64,000 bases of DNA from Methylocystis parvus OBBP (GCF_027571405.1 NZ_CP092968.1:1674001-1738000); one strand, 5' to 3'; positions 1 through 16,245 are shown, numbered from the stretch's first letter. Notes: generated by a model from the letters alone, not told the origin. Made by a program: numbers and translations.

Positions 1-119
1 CAACCCCGATTTCAGATTTGAAGCTTCCGCCTGAACCTCTGCTCTGTCAAGGGCTTGAAGGGAAAGGCGGTGGATAGGCCGGCGGACCCGGGGTTTTGCC
101 TCGTGTCCCGTCCGGCCAT

Positions 120-415
120 GTCCTGTCCGAGACTGCCGGCGCACGTCAGGGTTATCCACAGCCCGAACGGCTCAATCGGCCAAGGGACGACAAGAGAAAT
201 CTGTCGTCTCGCGGCGGCCTGCACAGACGGGGAAACCGGAATTTTTTGGCCGGCGGCGCCATGCCGACGTCCTTCGAATTTGGTTCACGCCCCTTCAACC
301 AGAGTCTTCGCTTTCGAGCGGGGAGCGCTGGGGACAGGATCTACGGCGCCGCTTGCGTTTCGCAGGCGGCATGTCGCAACCGGCGGGTTCGCCCGCCAGT
401 TAGAAGAGAGCAACC
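120..415 (+). promoter_or_regulatory. Probable ribosomal protein L10 leader of the rplJ-rplL operon
   Basis: This is the non-coding stretch directly before rplJ. It contains no convincing ORF and ends with a 6-bp GGCGGG/CCCGCC stem closed by a TTCG tetraloop at 382-397, just before the Shine-Dalgarno GAAGAGAG (403-410). In many bacteria L10 or the L10-L12 complex binds the mRNA leader upstream of rplJ and represses translation; position and length fit that role. The assignment rests on context and the hairpin; the conserved kink-turn was not demonstrated. Positions 1-119 hold nothing I can assign; rplA would be expected further upstream. Confidence 0.4.
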
Positions 416-931
416 GTGGATAGAGCGGAGAAAAAAGAAGCCGTTGCGGCGCTCAACCAGACCTTTTCGAAGGCTGGCGCGATCGTCGTCGCGCACTACT
501 CCGGCTTGACGGTCGCCCAGATGCAGGCCCTGCGCAAGCGGGCCCGCGCCGAGGGCGCCTCCGTGCAGGTCGCAAAGAACCGCCTCGCCAAGATCGCTCT
601 GGATGGCACGAGCGTCGCCGATTTCAGCCCCTTGCTCAAGGGGCCGACCCTGATCGCCTATTCGGACGATCCGGTGGCGGCGCCGAAGGTCGCCGTGGCC
701 TTCGCCAAGGATCACGACAAATTCGTGATTCTGGGCGGCGCCATGGGCGCCACGCTGCTGAACGCCGACGGCGTCAAGTCGCTTGCGACGATGCCGTCTC
801 TCGACGAACTGCGCGCCAAGATCGTGGGCCTCATCAACGCCCCCGCGACCAAGATCGCCCAGCTCTCGACCGCGCCTGCCGCAAAGCTCGCGCGCGTGTT
901 CGGCGCCTATGCCAAGAAAGACGCGGCCTAA
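416..931 (+). CDS. rplJ: 50S ribosomal protein L10
   Basis: The 171-residue product is L10, the base of the ribosomal stalk that carries L7/L12 dimers on its C-terminal helix and helps recruit elongation factors. The N-terminal half ([41 protein letters not shown]) is the characteristic rRNA-binding L10 domain, and the Ala/Lys-rich C-terminus is the L12-binding helix. It starts with GTG at 416, six bases after a purine-rich GAAGAGAG ribosome binding site. Length is normal for alphaproteobacteria. It is followed 45 bp later by rplL, the standard stalk-protein pair, and expression is probably controlled through the leader upstream. Confidence 0.97.
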   Translation: MDRAEKKEAVAALNQTFSKAGAIVVAHYSGLTVAQMQALRKRARAEGASVQVAKNRLAKIALDGTSVADFSPLLKGPTLIAYSDDPVAAPKVAVAFAKDHDKFVILGGAMGATLLNADGVKSLATMPSLDELRAKIVGLINAPATKIAQLSTAPAAKLARVFGAYAKKDAA

Positions 932-976
932 GAGGCGCGCCAACCAAACTGAACCAAATTCAAAGGACGCACATAA

Positions 977-1357
<381 letters not shown>

Positions 1358-1376
1358 GCGGCGAACGTCACGCATT

Positions 1377-1402
1377 CTCTCTCCCCGCACGCGGGGAGAG
1401 AG
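1377..1402 (+). terminator. Stem-loop behind rplL (attenuator or processing hairpin)
   Basis: A perfect 12-bp inverted repeat, CTCTCTCCCCGC at 1377-1388 and its complement at 1391-1402, separated by two bases. It is followed by only a short T run (CCTTTGAG), so it is not a strong intrinsic terminator. Placed between rplL and rpoB it could attenuate transcription, stabilise the rplL message or be an RNase site. Short CTCTCCCC-type palindromes are also common as dispersed intergenic elements in this order. Confidence 0.5.
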
Positions 1403-1422
1403 CCTTTGAGTTTGAAGGAGAC

Positions 1423-1490
1423 AGCGAATAGCGAATGGCGAACGGCGAATAGAGTTCTTTCTACTCGCTGCTCGCTATTCGCTATTCGCT
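1423..1490 (+). repeat. GCGAATAG-type palindromic repeat between rplL and rpoB
   Basis: Two 30-bp arms (1423-1452 and 1461-1490) around an 8-base loop, built from repeats of the octamer-like unit GCGAATAG. The arms match at 26 of 30 positions, and most mismatches allow G-U pairing in RNA, so the rplL-rpoB message would form a long hairpin. The element ends 25 bases before the rpoB start. It looks like a dispersed palindromic (REP-like) element; copies elsewhere in the genome cannot be checked here. Confidence 0.7.
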
Positions 1491-1515
1491 TCAAAAGAGA
1501 GGCTCGAAAAGCGAC

Positions 1516-5652
<4,137 letters not shown>

Positions 5653-5669
5653 TCCATGCGACTGTCACC

Positions 5670-5751
5670 CGTCATTGCGAGCGAAGCGAAGCAATCCAGC
5701 AGCGTCAATGTCGCTCTGGATTGCTTCGTCGCTACGCTCCTCGCAATGACG
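5670..5751 (+). repeat. CGTCATTGCGAG-type palindromic repeat between rpoB and rpoC
   Basis: Left arm 5670-5699 (CGTCATTGCGAGCGAAGCGA...) and right arm 5716-5751 (CTGGATTGCTTCGTCG...CGCAATGACG) form an imperfect inverted repeat around a short centre. The outer 12 bases of each arm are the widespread 'CGTCATTGCGAG' motif of palindromic intergenic repeats in Hyphomicrobiales. A second, longer copy lies at 48167-48280. In the rpoBC message it would fold into a hairpin about 70 bases upstream of the rpoC start. Confidence 0.8.
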
Positions 5752-5824
5752 GCGGTAGCCTCGTTTTAAGATTTTACGACGCAGGTTGCGCGGCTTCCCC
5801 GCCCCGGCGTCCCAGGAGAAGACC

Positions 5825-9997
<4,173 letters not shown>

Positions 9998-10021
9998 GGC
10001 GCGCAGCGCTGCGAGAAACCG

Positions 10022-10051
10022 AAGGCCGCCCGTTTCGGGGCGGCCTTTTTT
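10022..10051 (+). terminator. Rho-independent terminator of the rpoBC operon
   Basis: AAGGCCGCCC (10022-10031) pairs perfectly with GGGCGGCCTT (10038-10047) around a GTTTCG loop, and the stem runs into an uninterrupted T tract (10046-10051). It lies 25 bases after the rpoC stop codon. This is a textbook intrinsic terminator that closes the ribosomal/RNA polymerase operon. Confidence 0.93.
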
Positions 10052-10091
10052 AATTTTCAGTCGCCGCCTGCTTGTTCGACGCCCATCCCGA

Positions 10092-10217
10092 ATGAAGGCT
10101 CTCGCGCCTACGCTGCATTTGGTCTGCGGCAAGATCGCCGCCGGAAAATCGACGCTTCGCAGGCGTCTCTCCGGCGCGACCGTGACCACGCTCATACCTT
10201 CAACGTCGTCACTATGA
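10092..10217 (+). pseudogene. Remnant of a P-loop (AAA/zeta-toxin-like) ATPase gene
   Basis: A 41-codon ORF whose residues 8-22 read LHLVCGKIAAGKSTL, a complete Walker A motif (GKIAAGKST) in the N-terminal context typical of small P-loop kinase-like ATPases (zeta-toxin/AAA_33 type, normally about 150-170 residues). After residue 26 the similarity stops and the frame ends at 10217. A neighbouring frame just before the end reads FNVVT, which may be a relic of the C-terminus, so an internal deletion is possible. It sits between the rpoC terminator and a convergent dedA gene. The identity of the fragment is an inference from one motif. Confidence 0.45.
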
Positions 10218-10248
10218 AGGAGCGGACTGAAAGGTTCCGCTCAACCGT

Positions 10249-10887
10249 TCAAACGACAGGCTCTTTGGCCATTTCTTCCTTGGCGCGGGCGATCAGCGCC
10301 TCTTCATTTGCTATGTAATAGCGCAACCCGGCGATGAAACCGATCGCGCCAATCACGAGACCCGCAATCCCGATCGGCCCCTTCACCTTCTCGATCTCCG
10401 CACCGAGCATATAAGCGCCGTAGCCGAAGAGATGCGACCAGACGAGCGCGCCGGCGGCGTTGAAGAAAAAGAAGGTCGGCGGCGCGAGACGGTTCACGCC
10501 CGCGAGAAAAGCCGCGAGCACGCGCAGCAGCGCGATGAAACGGCCGATGAAGACGACATAGCCGCCCCAGCGCCGGAAGAAATATTGCCCGATCTGAATT
10601 TTCTCCGGCGTGACGCCGAGGCGCGGGCCGAAACGGTCGAGCAGCGGCGTCCCCAATTCGCGGCCGAGCCAATAGCCGGCATTGTCGCCGAGGATCGCGC
10701 CCACCGCCGCCGCCAGCACGACGCCTTCGATCGCGAGCGCGTGGGAATGGCCCGCATAGATCGACGCGGCGACGAGGATGGTTTCGCCGGGCAGCGGAAC
10801 GCCCGCGCTTTCCAGCATCACGACGCCCCCCACGGCCCAATAGCCATAATGCTGGAGGAGCGAGGCGAGATGCGCCGGGTCGAACAT
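10249..10887 (-). CDS. DedA family membrane protein
   Basis: A 212-residue integral membrane protein of the DedA/SNARE-associated (VTT domain) family, thought to act as lipid scramblases or transporters of undecaprenyl phosphate or phospholipid in the inner membrane. Seen: E26 and PLPGE (31-35) in the re-entrant loop, GDNAGYWLGR (68-76), and the FIGRFIALLRVLAAFLAG signature (113-130), followed by two more hydrophobic segments. The start ATG at 10887 (MFDPAHLASLL) was preferred because AAGGA lies upstream; the frame stays open for 22 more codons. It is divergent from yidD, with a 107-bp shared upstream region. Confidence 0.9.
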   Translation of the reverse strand: MFDPAHLASLLQHYGYWAVGGVVMLESAGVPLPGETILVAASIYAGHSHALAIEGVVLAAAVGAILGDNAGYWLGRELGTPLLDRFGPRLGVTPEKIQIGQYFFRRWGGYVVFIGRFIALLRVLAAFLAGVNRLAPPTFFFFNAAGALVWSHLFGYGAYMLGAEIEKVKGPIGIAGLVIGAIGFIAGLRYYIANEEALIARAKEEMAKEPVV

Positions 10888-10994
10888 TGCAGGCGGTTTC
10901 CTTGCTGGGACTCGATCGCCGACCAGGGTAACGGCGCGCTTCATCGGCGGCAAATCGCGCGGATCTCTTCAGATTTGGGCGCCGAACGCATAGA

Positions 10995-11351
10995 TTGCGA
11001 TGCGTGGCTCATATCCTCTCCCCGCTGCTCACCGTCCCGGCCCGCGCCGCGCGCGCCTTGATTCTCGTCTACCGCGTGACCTTCTCGGCTTTCGCCGGCA
11101 GAAGCTGCCGCTACGCGCCAAGCTGCTCGGAATATGCCGACGAAGCCATCGCCCGCCACGGCCTGTGGGCCGGCGGCTGGATGGGCTTCGCCCGCATCTG
11201 CCGCTGCCGGCCCGGCGGCGGCGAAGGCTTCGACCCCGTGCCGGAGACGTTGAATGAGGAAGCGAGCGCGCTCACGCCCTGGCGCTACGCGCGATGGCGC
11301 GGGCCGTTTCGGTGCGAGGAGATAGCAGAAAAAGACGTAATCGGAAGCTGA
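10995..11351 (+). CDS. yidD: Membrane protein insertion efficiency factor YidD
   Basis: A small (up to 118-residue) protein of the YidD family, which assists YidC-dependent insertion of inner membrane proteins. The signature is complete: a hydrophobic amphipathic start, RVTFSAFAGRSCRYAPSCSEYADEAIARHG and CRCRPGGGEGFDPVPE, with the three conserved cysteines. The start is uncertain: TTG 10995 gives MRCVAHIL, and GTG 11004 gives MAHILSPLL. A C-terminal extension of about 30 residues beyond the family core is not conserved. It is not next to rnpA or yidC here, which is common in alphaproteobacteria. Confidence 0.9.
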   Translation: MRCVAHILSPLLTVPARAARALILVYRVTFSAFAGRSCRYAPSCSEYADEAIARHGLWAGGWMGFARICRCRPGGGEGFDPVPETLNEEASALTPWRYARWRGPFRCEEIAEKDVIGS

Positions 11352-11401
11352 GCCGAAGCAATCCGGGATGCGCCAGCAGTCCAGATCGCTTCTTTGATGA
11401 A

Positions 11402-13468
11402 TCAACGCTTTTTGGGCGTTGAGGGGCGGCCCCTTGCCGGCTTGGGGACAACCCAAGGGATTTGCAGCTTCAGCCGATCCTTCTTCCCCAGAAGCTGGGG
11501 CTCCTGACTATATCCCAGCCGCAGTAACTTTTGTTGCACGAGACTGCTGAGTTCGACGAAACTCAAATTGGCGTGTTGATCGCGGTATTGACGCAGGACC
11601 TGAGCGAGACAGAATGTATAGGCGCCGTAAGATGTCGCGCCATGCCGGTATTCATAAGATTTTTGCCCCTCGCCGCAGGCCTCGAAGATGATTGGCATGT
11701 AGGGACCGTCGTGGCGGAGCGCTGTACGTGTGCGGTCGAAATCGTGATTTTCCAGCGAGCGTAGCGTGGTTGCGCGGCCGAACCGCCGCGTTGCGCCGTT
11801 CTTTCCAATATAAGCTTTACCTTCCCGGCTGTCCTTCAAGGAGCGATTGATCGGCTCGAAGTTGCGAGGTACCCACATCTTCTCTTCCGGGTCCCAGCGC
11901 AGATCACGATGTCGGATATCGTCTGGGGGCGCGATGCCGCGTATCAGCGGCCCGCCCGCCCGGGCGATGCCTCCGGAATGACAGCAATCGAAAACGGCGA
12001 CAAACCAGCTCTCGTAAGGCAATTGCGAATAAAGCTCGCAGAACTGCTTGTCGAGGATGGCGCGCTCCGGAGACCAGTCAAAATCGTAAGGGACCAGACA
12101 TTCGTCGATGTGATCGGGCTCGCCTTTTGCGTCATAACCCGCGATCTGCGCGCCATGACCAGAATAAAACAGGAAGCGCTGATCCTCTTTCTGCACGCCA
12201 TCCAGCAGCCAGTGCAGGCGATCGAAGACGCCCTGCTTCGTCGCCCGCTCGTTGAGAACGACTCGAATTTCCTCCGCCTTGAAACCGCTCTCCTGGAGGA
12301 GGGCGCTCATAGAAAATACGTCATTGACGCATCCCTCCAACCGATTGGCGGGATCTGGATAGTCGTTGATGCCGATCAGCAAGGCGCGCTTGTCGGGCTT
12401 GCGCAAGGCTCGGCGGAAGTCGCGCGTCGCTTTCGTTACTTCTCTCGTTGATGCAGCGCTGCCGACTAGCGCGCGCCACGCCGTGTCAATTGTATTTCGG
12501 TGCGACAGGTACGAGGTCGCATCGTGGTTGAGCGCATCGTTGGGAATGTCGAAAGGCGTTTGGACTTGCTCAAACCGTTCGTCCGAGATGCGAAGCTGTG
12601 TGGTGAGAACATTGTCGTCCGGGTTGAAGAGGTGGAACCATCTGCCGACGTCGGGCATTTGGATCCGGCCGGCGAAGATGTCGCGAATGGCGGGATGGCC
12701 GATCTGCGAGCCGAAAGTCACAAATATCTTTTCCTTGAGACCGTCCGCTCCAAACGCCAAGCTGTCGTAGCAAATCAGCGAGCCGAGGCTGTGCGCGAAA
12801 ACGGCGTGATAGTCTTTCGTTACGAAGGCAGTTGCGATTTCCGCGCGTAACGCCGCCCGCAGACTGTCGTTCGCAACCCAATTGGCGATCATCCCCACCG
12901 TGCGCTGATACGAGTCGGACAAATCGAATCCGCGCGTCCGCCCCAACGCGTCGCCTACGCCGTTGACTGCAAGGCTGCCCAACAATCTGGCTAGCGCCGC
13001 GGCATAAGCGAGCGGATTGGTCCCGCCATTATCGACCAGGCTGTCATATTCGAAAAAATCAATCTGCACGGCGCAGGCCGGGTCGACAGCCCAGGCGGCG
13101 TTGGAGATGGCAGCCGTCCAGGAGGGCCGAAAATTCGGATCGGACTCCTGATGGCCGACGCCATGAACGCAAAGAATGCGCAAAGGCTCCGCCGCCGCGC
13201 GCCGGCCAAACGCCCGGCCGAAACCCGTCAACGGACCTGCGCCAATCCCACGATTGGCGGGGGAAGCGACGAAGCCGAACTCTTGACTTGGGACGATGGA
13301 ATGCAACGCGTCGCGGTTCCATTCCAAGCGGGCGCCTTCGATTATTTCTGCTTTGGCGACGCGAGGAGCCGCCACGCCAATAGGCTTTTTTACCGCGACG
13401 CGCTTTCTTGGCTTCGACCAGGTCTTACGGGTCGTCGCTCGCGCCTTGCGCACTGGCTTCCTGCCCAT
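11402..13468 (-). CDS. Alpha/beta-hydrolase fused to a caspase-like (C14) peptidase domain
   Basis: A 688-residue protein. The start ATG 13468 (MGRKPVRKARATTRKT) follows AAAGGAGTGATTGAT. Residues 1-33 are rich in Lys/Arg. About residues 95-330 are an alpha/beta-hydrolase: ILCVHGVGHQE (about 98-108) and the nucleophile elbow AHSLGS with Ser227, plus candidate acid and histidine in FNPDDN (282-286) and NHDATSYLSH (314-323). From about residue 358 a caspase-like domain begins: KRALLIGINDYPD, the catalytic His438 in FYSGHGAQI and the catalytic Cys496 in DCCHSGG. Such bacterial metacaspase/orthocaspase domains cleave after basic residues in characterised cases. The domain pairing suggests a sensor-effector or cell-death/defence role, but this is inference. 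The region looks less GC-rich than its neighbours, hinting at transfer. Confidence 0.85.
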   Translation of the reverse strand: MGRKPVRKARATTRKTWSKPRKRVAVKKPIGVAAPRVAKAEIIEGARLEWNRDALHSIVPSQEFGFVASPANRGIGAGPLTGFGRAFGRRAAAEPLRILCVHGVGHQESDPNFRPSWTAAISNAAWAVDPACAVQIDFFEYDSLVDNGGTNPLAYAAALARLLGSLAVNGVGDALGRTRGFDLSDSYQRTVGMIANWVANDSLRAALRAEIATAFVTKDYHAVFAHSLGSLICYDSLAFGADGLKEKIFVTFGSQIGHPAIRDIFAGRIQMPDVGRWFHLFNPDDNVLTTQLRISDERFEQVQTPFDIPNDALNHDATSYLSHRNTIDTAWRALVGSAASTREVTKATRDFRRALRKPDKRALLIGINDYPDPANRLEGCVNDVFSMSALLQESGFKAEEIRVVLNERATKQGVFDRLHWLLDGVQKEDQRFLFYSGHGAQIAGYDAKGEPDHIDECLVPYDFDWSPERAILDKQFCELYSQLPYESWFVAVFDCCHSGGIARAGGPLIRGIAPPDDIRHRDLRWDPEEKMWVPRNFEPINRSLKDSREGKAYIGKNGATRRFGRATTLRSLENHDFDRTRTALRHDGPYMPIIFEACGEGQKSYEYRHGATSYGAYTFCLAQVLRQYRDQHANLSFVELSSLVQQKLLRLGYSQEPQLLGKKDRLKLQIPWVVPKPARGRPSTPKKR

Positions 13469-13626
13469 ATCAATCACTCCTTTCAAATTTTTTTCTAAAA
13501 CCGCATCGCTAAATCGCCGCAAAACAGCTGCGCGCGGGTTTCGAACGAGAAGCCGGGGCTTCGCGTTCATTAGCCGCAACGCTAAGTTAGATGAAAGAAA
13601 CCCGGCGATCCAGCCAATTCCATTCC

Positions 13627-14430
13627 TTACGACTTCGACATCAACTCCAGCGCCAGCCCGTAAATGCGCGTGCGCGACGCTTCGGGCAGCGTGCGCAGCA
13701 CTTCGAGATAGGTCTGGCCGGCCGCGCACATTTTCGCGTCGTCGAGCGGCGGGTCGGGCATCTTGCCGTCGAGCAGCGCGTCTATTTCGGCCTTGCTCAG
13801 GCCGCGCGCCTGCAGCGCGGTCTCGAGCGTCTTGAAATCCGCCTCATTAGGCTGGGCGCGGGAGATGTTCTTTTCCTGCCCGCTCGCCATCGCTTCGAGA
13901 TTGGCGGTCGCCATATCGGCGACGAGAGGACGCTGCGCGGCGGCGAAGCGCTGGAAGTCGAGATTGGTCGCGCCGTAAAGAAAGGCGACGCACATCTTCT
14001 TGTCCTCGCGCGCCACCGCCTGCAGCACGTCGAGCTGCTTGGCGAAGACTTTCGACATCGCCTCCGGTTCCGCTTTTCCGGCGAGCGCGCCGCGCGACTG
14101 GCGCAGGCGGCGGACCGCCTCGGAAAGATAATAATCGACGCTCTGCTCCAATTTGGTGTCCGCGAGACGCGTCGAAAACTCATTGAGCGCGGCCTCGTAA
14201 TCCTGCGTGAAGGTCTCGCGCATCCGTGAAAAGTAGCGCGCATATTCCGGCGTCTGCGCAATGGCCGTCTCGACCATCTGCCGCGCGGTTCCCTTGTCGA
14301 TCGGCGCGGCGAGGCCGGCGAGACCGACGCCGGGCTTCGTCGGCGCGAACGAGATCATCATCAGGCCCACGCCGAGACAGATCGCCACGACGGCGGCGGC
14401 GGCGAGCGCGAGAATTCGTTCGATCAGCAT
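13627..14430 (-). CDS. Membrane-anchored or exported protein of unknown function
   Basis: A 267-residue protein beginning MLIERILALAAAAVVAICLG, a clear N-terminal signal or anchor segment (about residues 5-30), followed by a soluble, mainly helical region. ATG 14430 follows AAAGG and was chosen over an in-frame start 45 bases upstream. Two cysteines (KKMCVAFLYG, KMCAAGQTYLE) lie far apart and could pair in the periplasm. No family motif was recognised. It is encoded upstream of and in the same direction as the hydrolase-caspase gene, with a 158-bp gap, so a shared transcript is possible but not evident. Confidence 0.7.
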   Translation of the reverse strand: MLIERILALAAAAVVAICLGVGLMMISFAPTKPGVGLAGLAAPIDKGTARQMVETAIAQTPEYARYFSRMRETFTQDYEAALNEFSTRLADTKLEQSVDYYLSEAVRRLRQSRGALAGKAEPEAMSKVFAKQLDVLQAVAREDKKMCVAFLYGATNLDFQRFAAAQRPLVADMATANLEAMASGQEKNISRAQPNEADFKTLETALQARGLSKAEIDALLDGKMPDPPLDDAKMCAAGQTYLEVLRTLPEASRTRIYGLALELMSKS

Positions 14431-14499
14431 TGCATGGCCTTTGGCGGTCGGAATTCGACGCCGAAACTTAAGCAATGCGCGCCGCTCTGAAAAGCGCTC

Positions 14500-14835
14500 T
14501 CACGCAGGCCGGCCTTCGAGGCGCGCGAGCCGCGCCGTCTCCGCGCGATGCGCGACGAGAAGCGCGATATGGCGGTTAAGGTCATATGTCCAATGGCCGC
14601 TGCGGGCGCGCTCCGCGCGCAAAGCGCGCGCGATCTCGCGCAGGATCGCGTGGACCGCGTCGGGCGTCTCGCCGGCGATCGTCTCACGCGACAGCCGGTG
14701 GAATCGCGACAGCGCGTCGCGGCGGTCATAGGCGGCGAGACCGGCTTGAAGCGCCTCCTCGAGCGCGGGACGGGCCCCGGCCTTCAGCCGCTGGACGGCG
14801 CGGGTCTTTGCGGGGCGATGCGAAGCGACGAACAT
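14500..14835 (-). CDS. Small conserved-looking helical protein of unknown function
   Basis: A 111-residue, strongly basic, helical protein (MFVASHRPAKTRAVQRLKAG). The start at 14835 has an ideal AGGAGG eight bases upstream; the open frame reaches further upstream without a good site. There are no membrane segments, cysteines or recognised motifs. It is divergent from the DnaA-domain-like gene, and the two share a 120-bp intergenic region with a pair of direct repeats, which suggests joint control. Function unknown. Confidence 0.7.
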   Translation of the reverse strand: MFVASHRPAKTRAVQRLKAGARPALEEALQAGLAAYDRRDALSRFHRLSRETIAGETPDAVHAILREIARALRAERARSGHWTYDLNRHIALLVAHRAETARLARLEGRPA

Positions 14836-14884
14836 GGCGAAATCCTCCTGCCCGGGGAGGATGGGCGCGGCCGCCGGCCTGGGG

Positions 14885-14920
14885 ATAGAATTTTTTCCGC
14901 TTGAATAGGATTTTTTTCCG
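14885..14920. promoter_or_regulatory. Pair of direct repeats in a divergent promoter region
   Basis: ATAGAATTTTTTCCG (14885-14899) and ATAGGATTTTTTTCCG (14905-14920) lie exactly 20 bp apart, about two helical turns, in the gap between two divergent genes (starts 14835 and 14956). This spacing puts both boxes on the same face of the helix, as expected for a dimeric regulator. The T runs are also unusual in this GC-rich sequence. The binding protein is unknown. Confidence 0.45.
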
Positions 14921-14955
14921 TCATAGCCTTGGCCGTCACTCAATCGGGGGCCGAC

Positions 14956-15321
14956 ATGTCTCTTTCTTCACGTCCCAAACCTTTTCCTGCCGTTGAGGGG
15001 CTCAGCGCCGCCGCCGCGGCCGCTGTCGCGCGCCTTCCGGCGCGGGCGATCGCCAGCCCGACGCGCTCGCGCGCTCCCGTCGCAAGAGCGCGCCAGCTCG
15101 CCGTTTATCTCCATCATGTCGCGCTTGGCGCGAGCCTCTCCGCCTGCGCCCGCGCCTTCGCGCGGGACCGGGCGACGGTGCGCTACGCCTGTGCGGTGAT
15201 CGAGGATCTGCGCGACGATCCGCAGGTGGACGGCTGGACGGCGCGGCTCGAACAGGCCGTCGCGGCGCAGCGCGACATGGTTTGCCGCCTCATGAGCGAA
15301 ATGGAAGGAGCGACGCGATGA
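14956..15321 (+). CDS. DnaA domain IV-like (HdaB-type) helix-turn-helix protein
   Basis: A 121-residue protein whose residues 44-100 resemble the DNA-binding domain IV of DnaA: ARQLAVYLHHVALGASLSAC followed by RDRATVRYACAVIEDL, matching the DnaA box-binding helix and the 'RDHTTV.HA' signature region in degenerate form. It lacks the AAA+ domain. Small proteins with an isolated DnaA-like domain occur in alphaproteobacteria; HdaB of Caulobacter, which affects DnaA inactivation, is the characterised example. Whether this is an HdaB orthologue is inference. ATG 14956 is preceded by GGGGG; TTG 14929 is an alternative. The stop overlaps the next start (ATGA), so the two genes are coupled. Confidence 0.7.
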   Translation: MSLSSRPKPFPAVEGLSAAAAAAVARLPARAIASPTRSRAPVARARQLAVYLHHVALGASLSACARAFARDRATVRYACAVIEDLRDDPQVDGWTARLEQAVAAQRDMVCRLMSEMEGATR

Positions 15322-16169
15322 GCCGCAATCCGCGCGCGAACGGTGAGGCGCCGCGCCTGCTCCGCCGCCTGCTGGAGACGCTGGGCGAGGCCGGCGCCCG
15401 CGCCGCGCCGAGCGATCTGGAGAACGACATGATCGTCGTCTTTTCGCCCAGGAACGGCGTCACCGTGGCGCGCGCCCGGCTTCCCGCGGCCATTGGCGAG
15501 ATCGCCGTCTCCCGCGGTCTCGCCGCATGGACGCGAGAGGGCGCAGGCCGCATCCTGCGCATCGCCGAGCCCGGCCGCGCCTTTCTGCGCCGCGCGGAGC
15601 CGCGGGAACCGGCGCTCGATCCGTTCCGCGCCCAGCACGGGATCTTCGAGAAGCGCGCGCTGGAAAAGGGCGCCCGGCCGACAATCGTCAACGAGACGGA
15701 GAGTCCGCTCGCCTGGCTCGCGCGTCGAAAGGGAGCCGACGGCAAGCCCTTCCTTTCGCCGCCGCAGCTCGAAGCCGGCGAACGCTTTCGCCGCGACGTC
15801 GAGCAGGCCGGGATTCTCCAGCGCGTCACGGCCAATTGGGAGGCGCCGATCTCGGCGTCGCGGCGCGGCGCCGACGCCGGCGTCGCCGTGACCGATATCG
15901 CCATGGACGCGCGGCGGCGCTTGAGCGGCGCCTATAATGCGGTCGGCGCCGAACTCGCCGGGCTCCTCACCGACGTTTGCGGCTTTCTCAAAGGGCTGGA
16001 GACGGTCGAAAGCGAGAGGGGCTGGCCCGCCCGCTCCGGCAAGGTGGTGCTGAAAATCGCGCTGGACCGGCTGGCGCAGCATTACGGGATCGCGACCAAG
16101 GCGACTGGCCCCGCGCGGGCGAAGGGTCTGCTGCATTGGGGCGCGGAGGATTATCGGCCAAGCCTTTGA
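15318..16169 (+). CDS. DUF6456-like protein (hypothetical)
   Basis: A 283-residue protein, translationally coupled to the DnaA-domain gene by an ATGA overlap at 15318-15321. The C-terminal half (ESPLAWLARRKGADGKPFLS, QLEAGERFRRDVEQAG, ISASRRGADAGVAVTDIAMD, ERGWPARSGKVVLKIALDRLAQHYG) matches my recollection of the alphaproteobacterial DUF6456 family, which is usually found next to a small DnaA-like HTH gene. The N-terminal part looks like a winged-helix region (GEIAVSRGLAAWTREGAGR). A role in DNA binding or replication control is inferred from the partner gene only. Confidence 0.7.
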   Translation: MSRNPRANGEAPRLLRRLLETLGEAGARAAPSDLENDMIVVFSPRNGVTVARARLPAAIGEIAVSRGLAAWTREGAGRILRIAEPGRAFLRRAEPREPALDPFRAQHGIFEKRALEKGARPTIVNETESPLAWLARRKGADGKPFLSPPQLEAGERFRRDVEQAGILQRVTANWEAPISASRRGADAGVAVTDIAMDARRRLSGAYNAVGAELAGLLTDVCGFLKGLETVESERGWPARSGKVVLKIALDRLAQHYGIATKATGPARAKGLLHWGAEDYRPSL

Positions 16170-16199
16170 CGCGCGGCTCCAGACCTTGACACGCTACAT

Positions 16200-16215
16200 C
16201 TAAGATATATCTTAG
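16200..16215. promoter_or_regulatory. Palindromic operator over the PadR-gene promoter
   Basis: CTAAGATATATCTTAG is a perfect 16-bp palindrome located 30 bases before the PadR start codon. A TTGACA box lies at 16186-16191, and the palindrome falls where the -10 element would be, so bound repressor would block the promoter. PadR-family regulators commonly autoregulate through AT-rich palindromes; assignment to this regulator is inferred from position. Confidence 0.65.
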
Positions 16216-16245
16216 TTGTGTCTAAACAAAAGGAGACATGTTTTT

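Noticed and set aside
152..160. TTATCCACA, a perfect DnaA-box consensus in the rplJ leader
   Set aside because: Only one box was noticed, with no cluster, AT-rich unwinding element or replication gene nearby, so an origin cannot be argued; a single nonamer can occur by chance.
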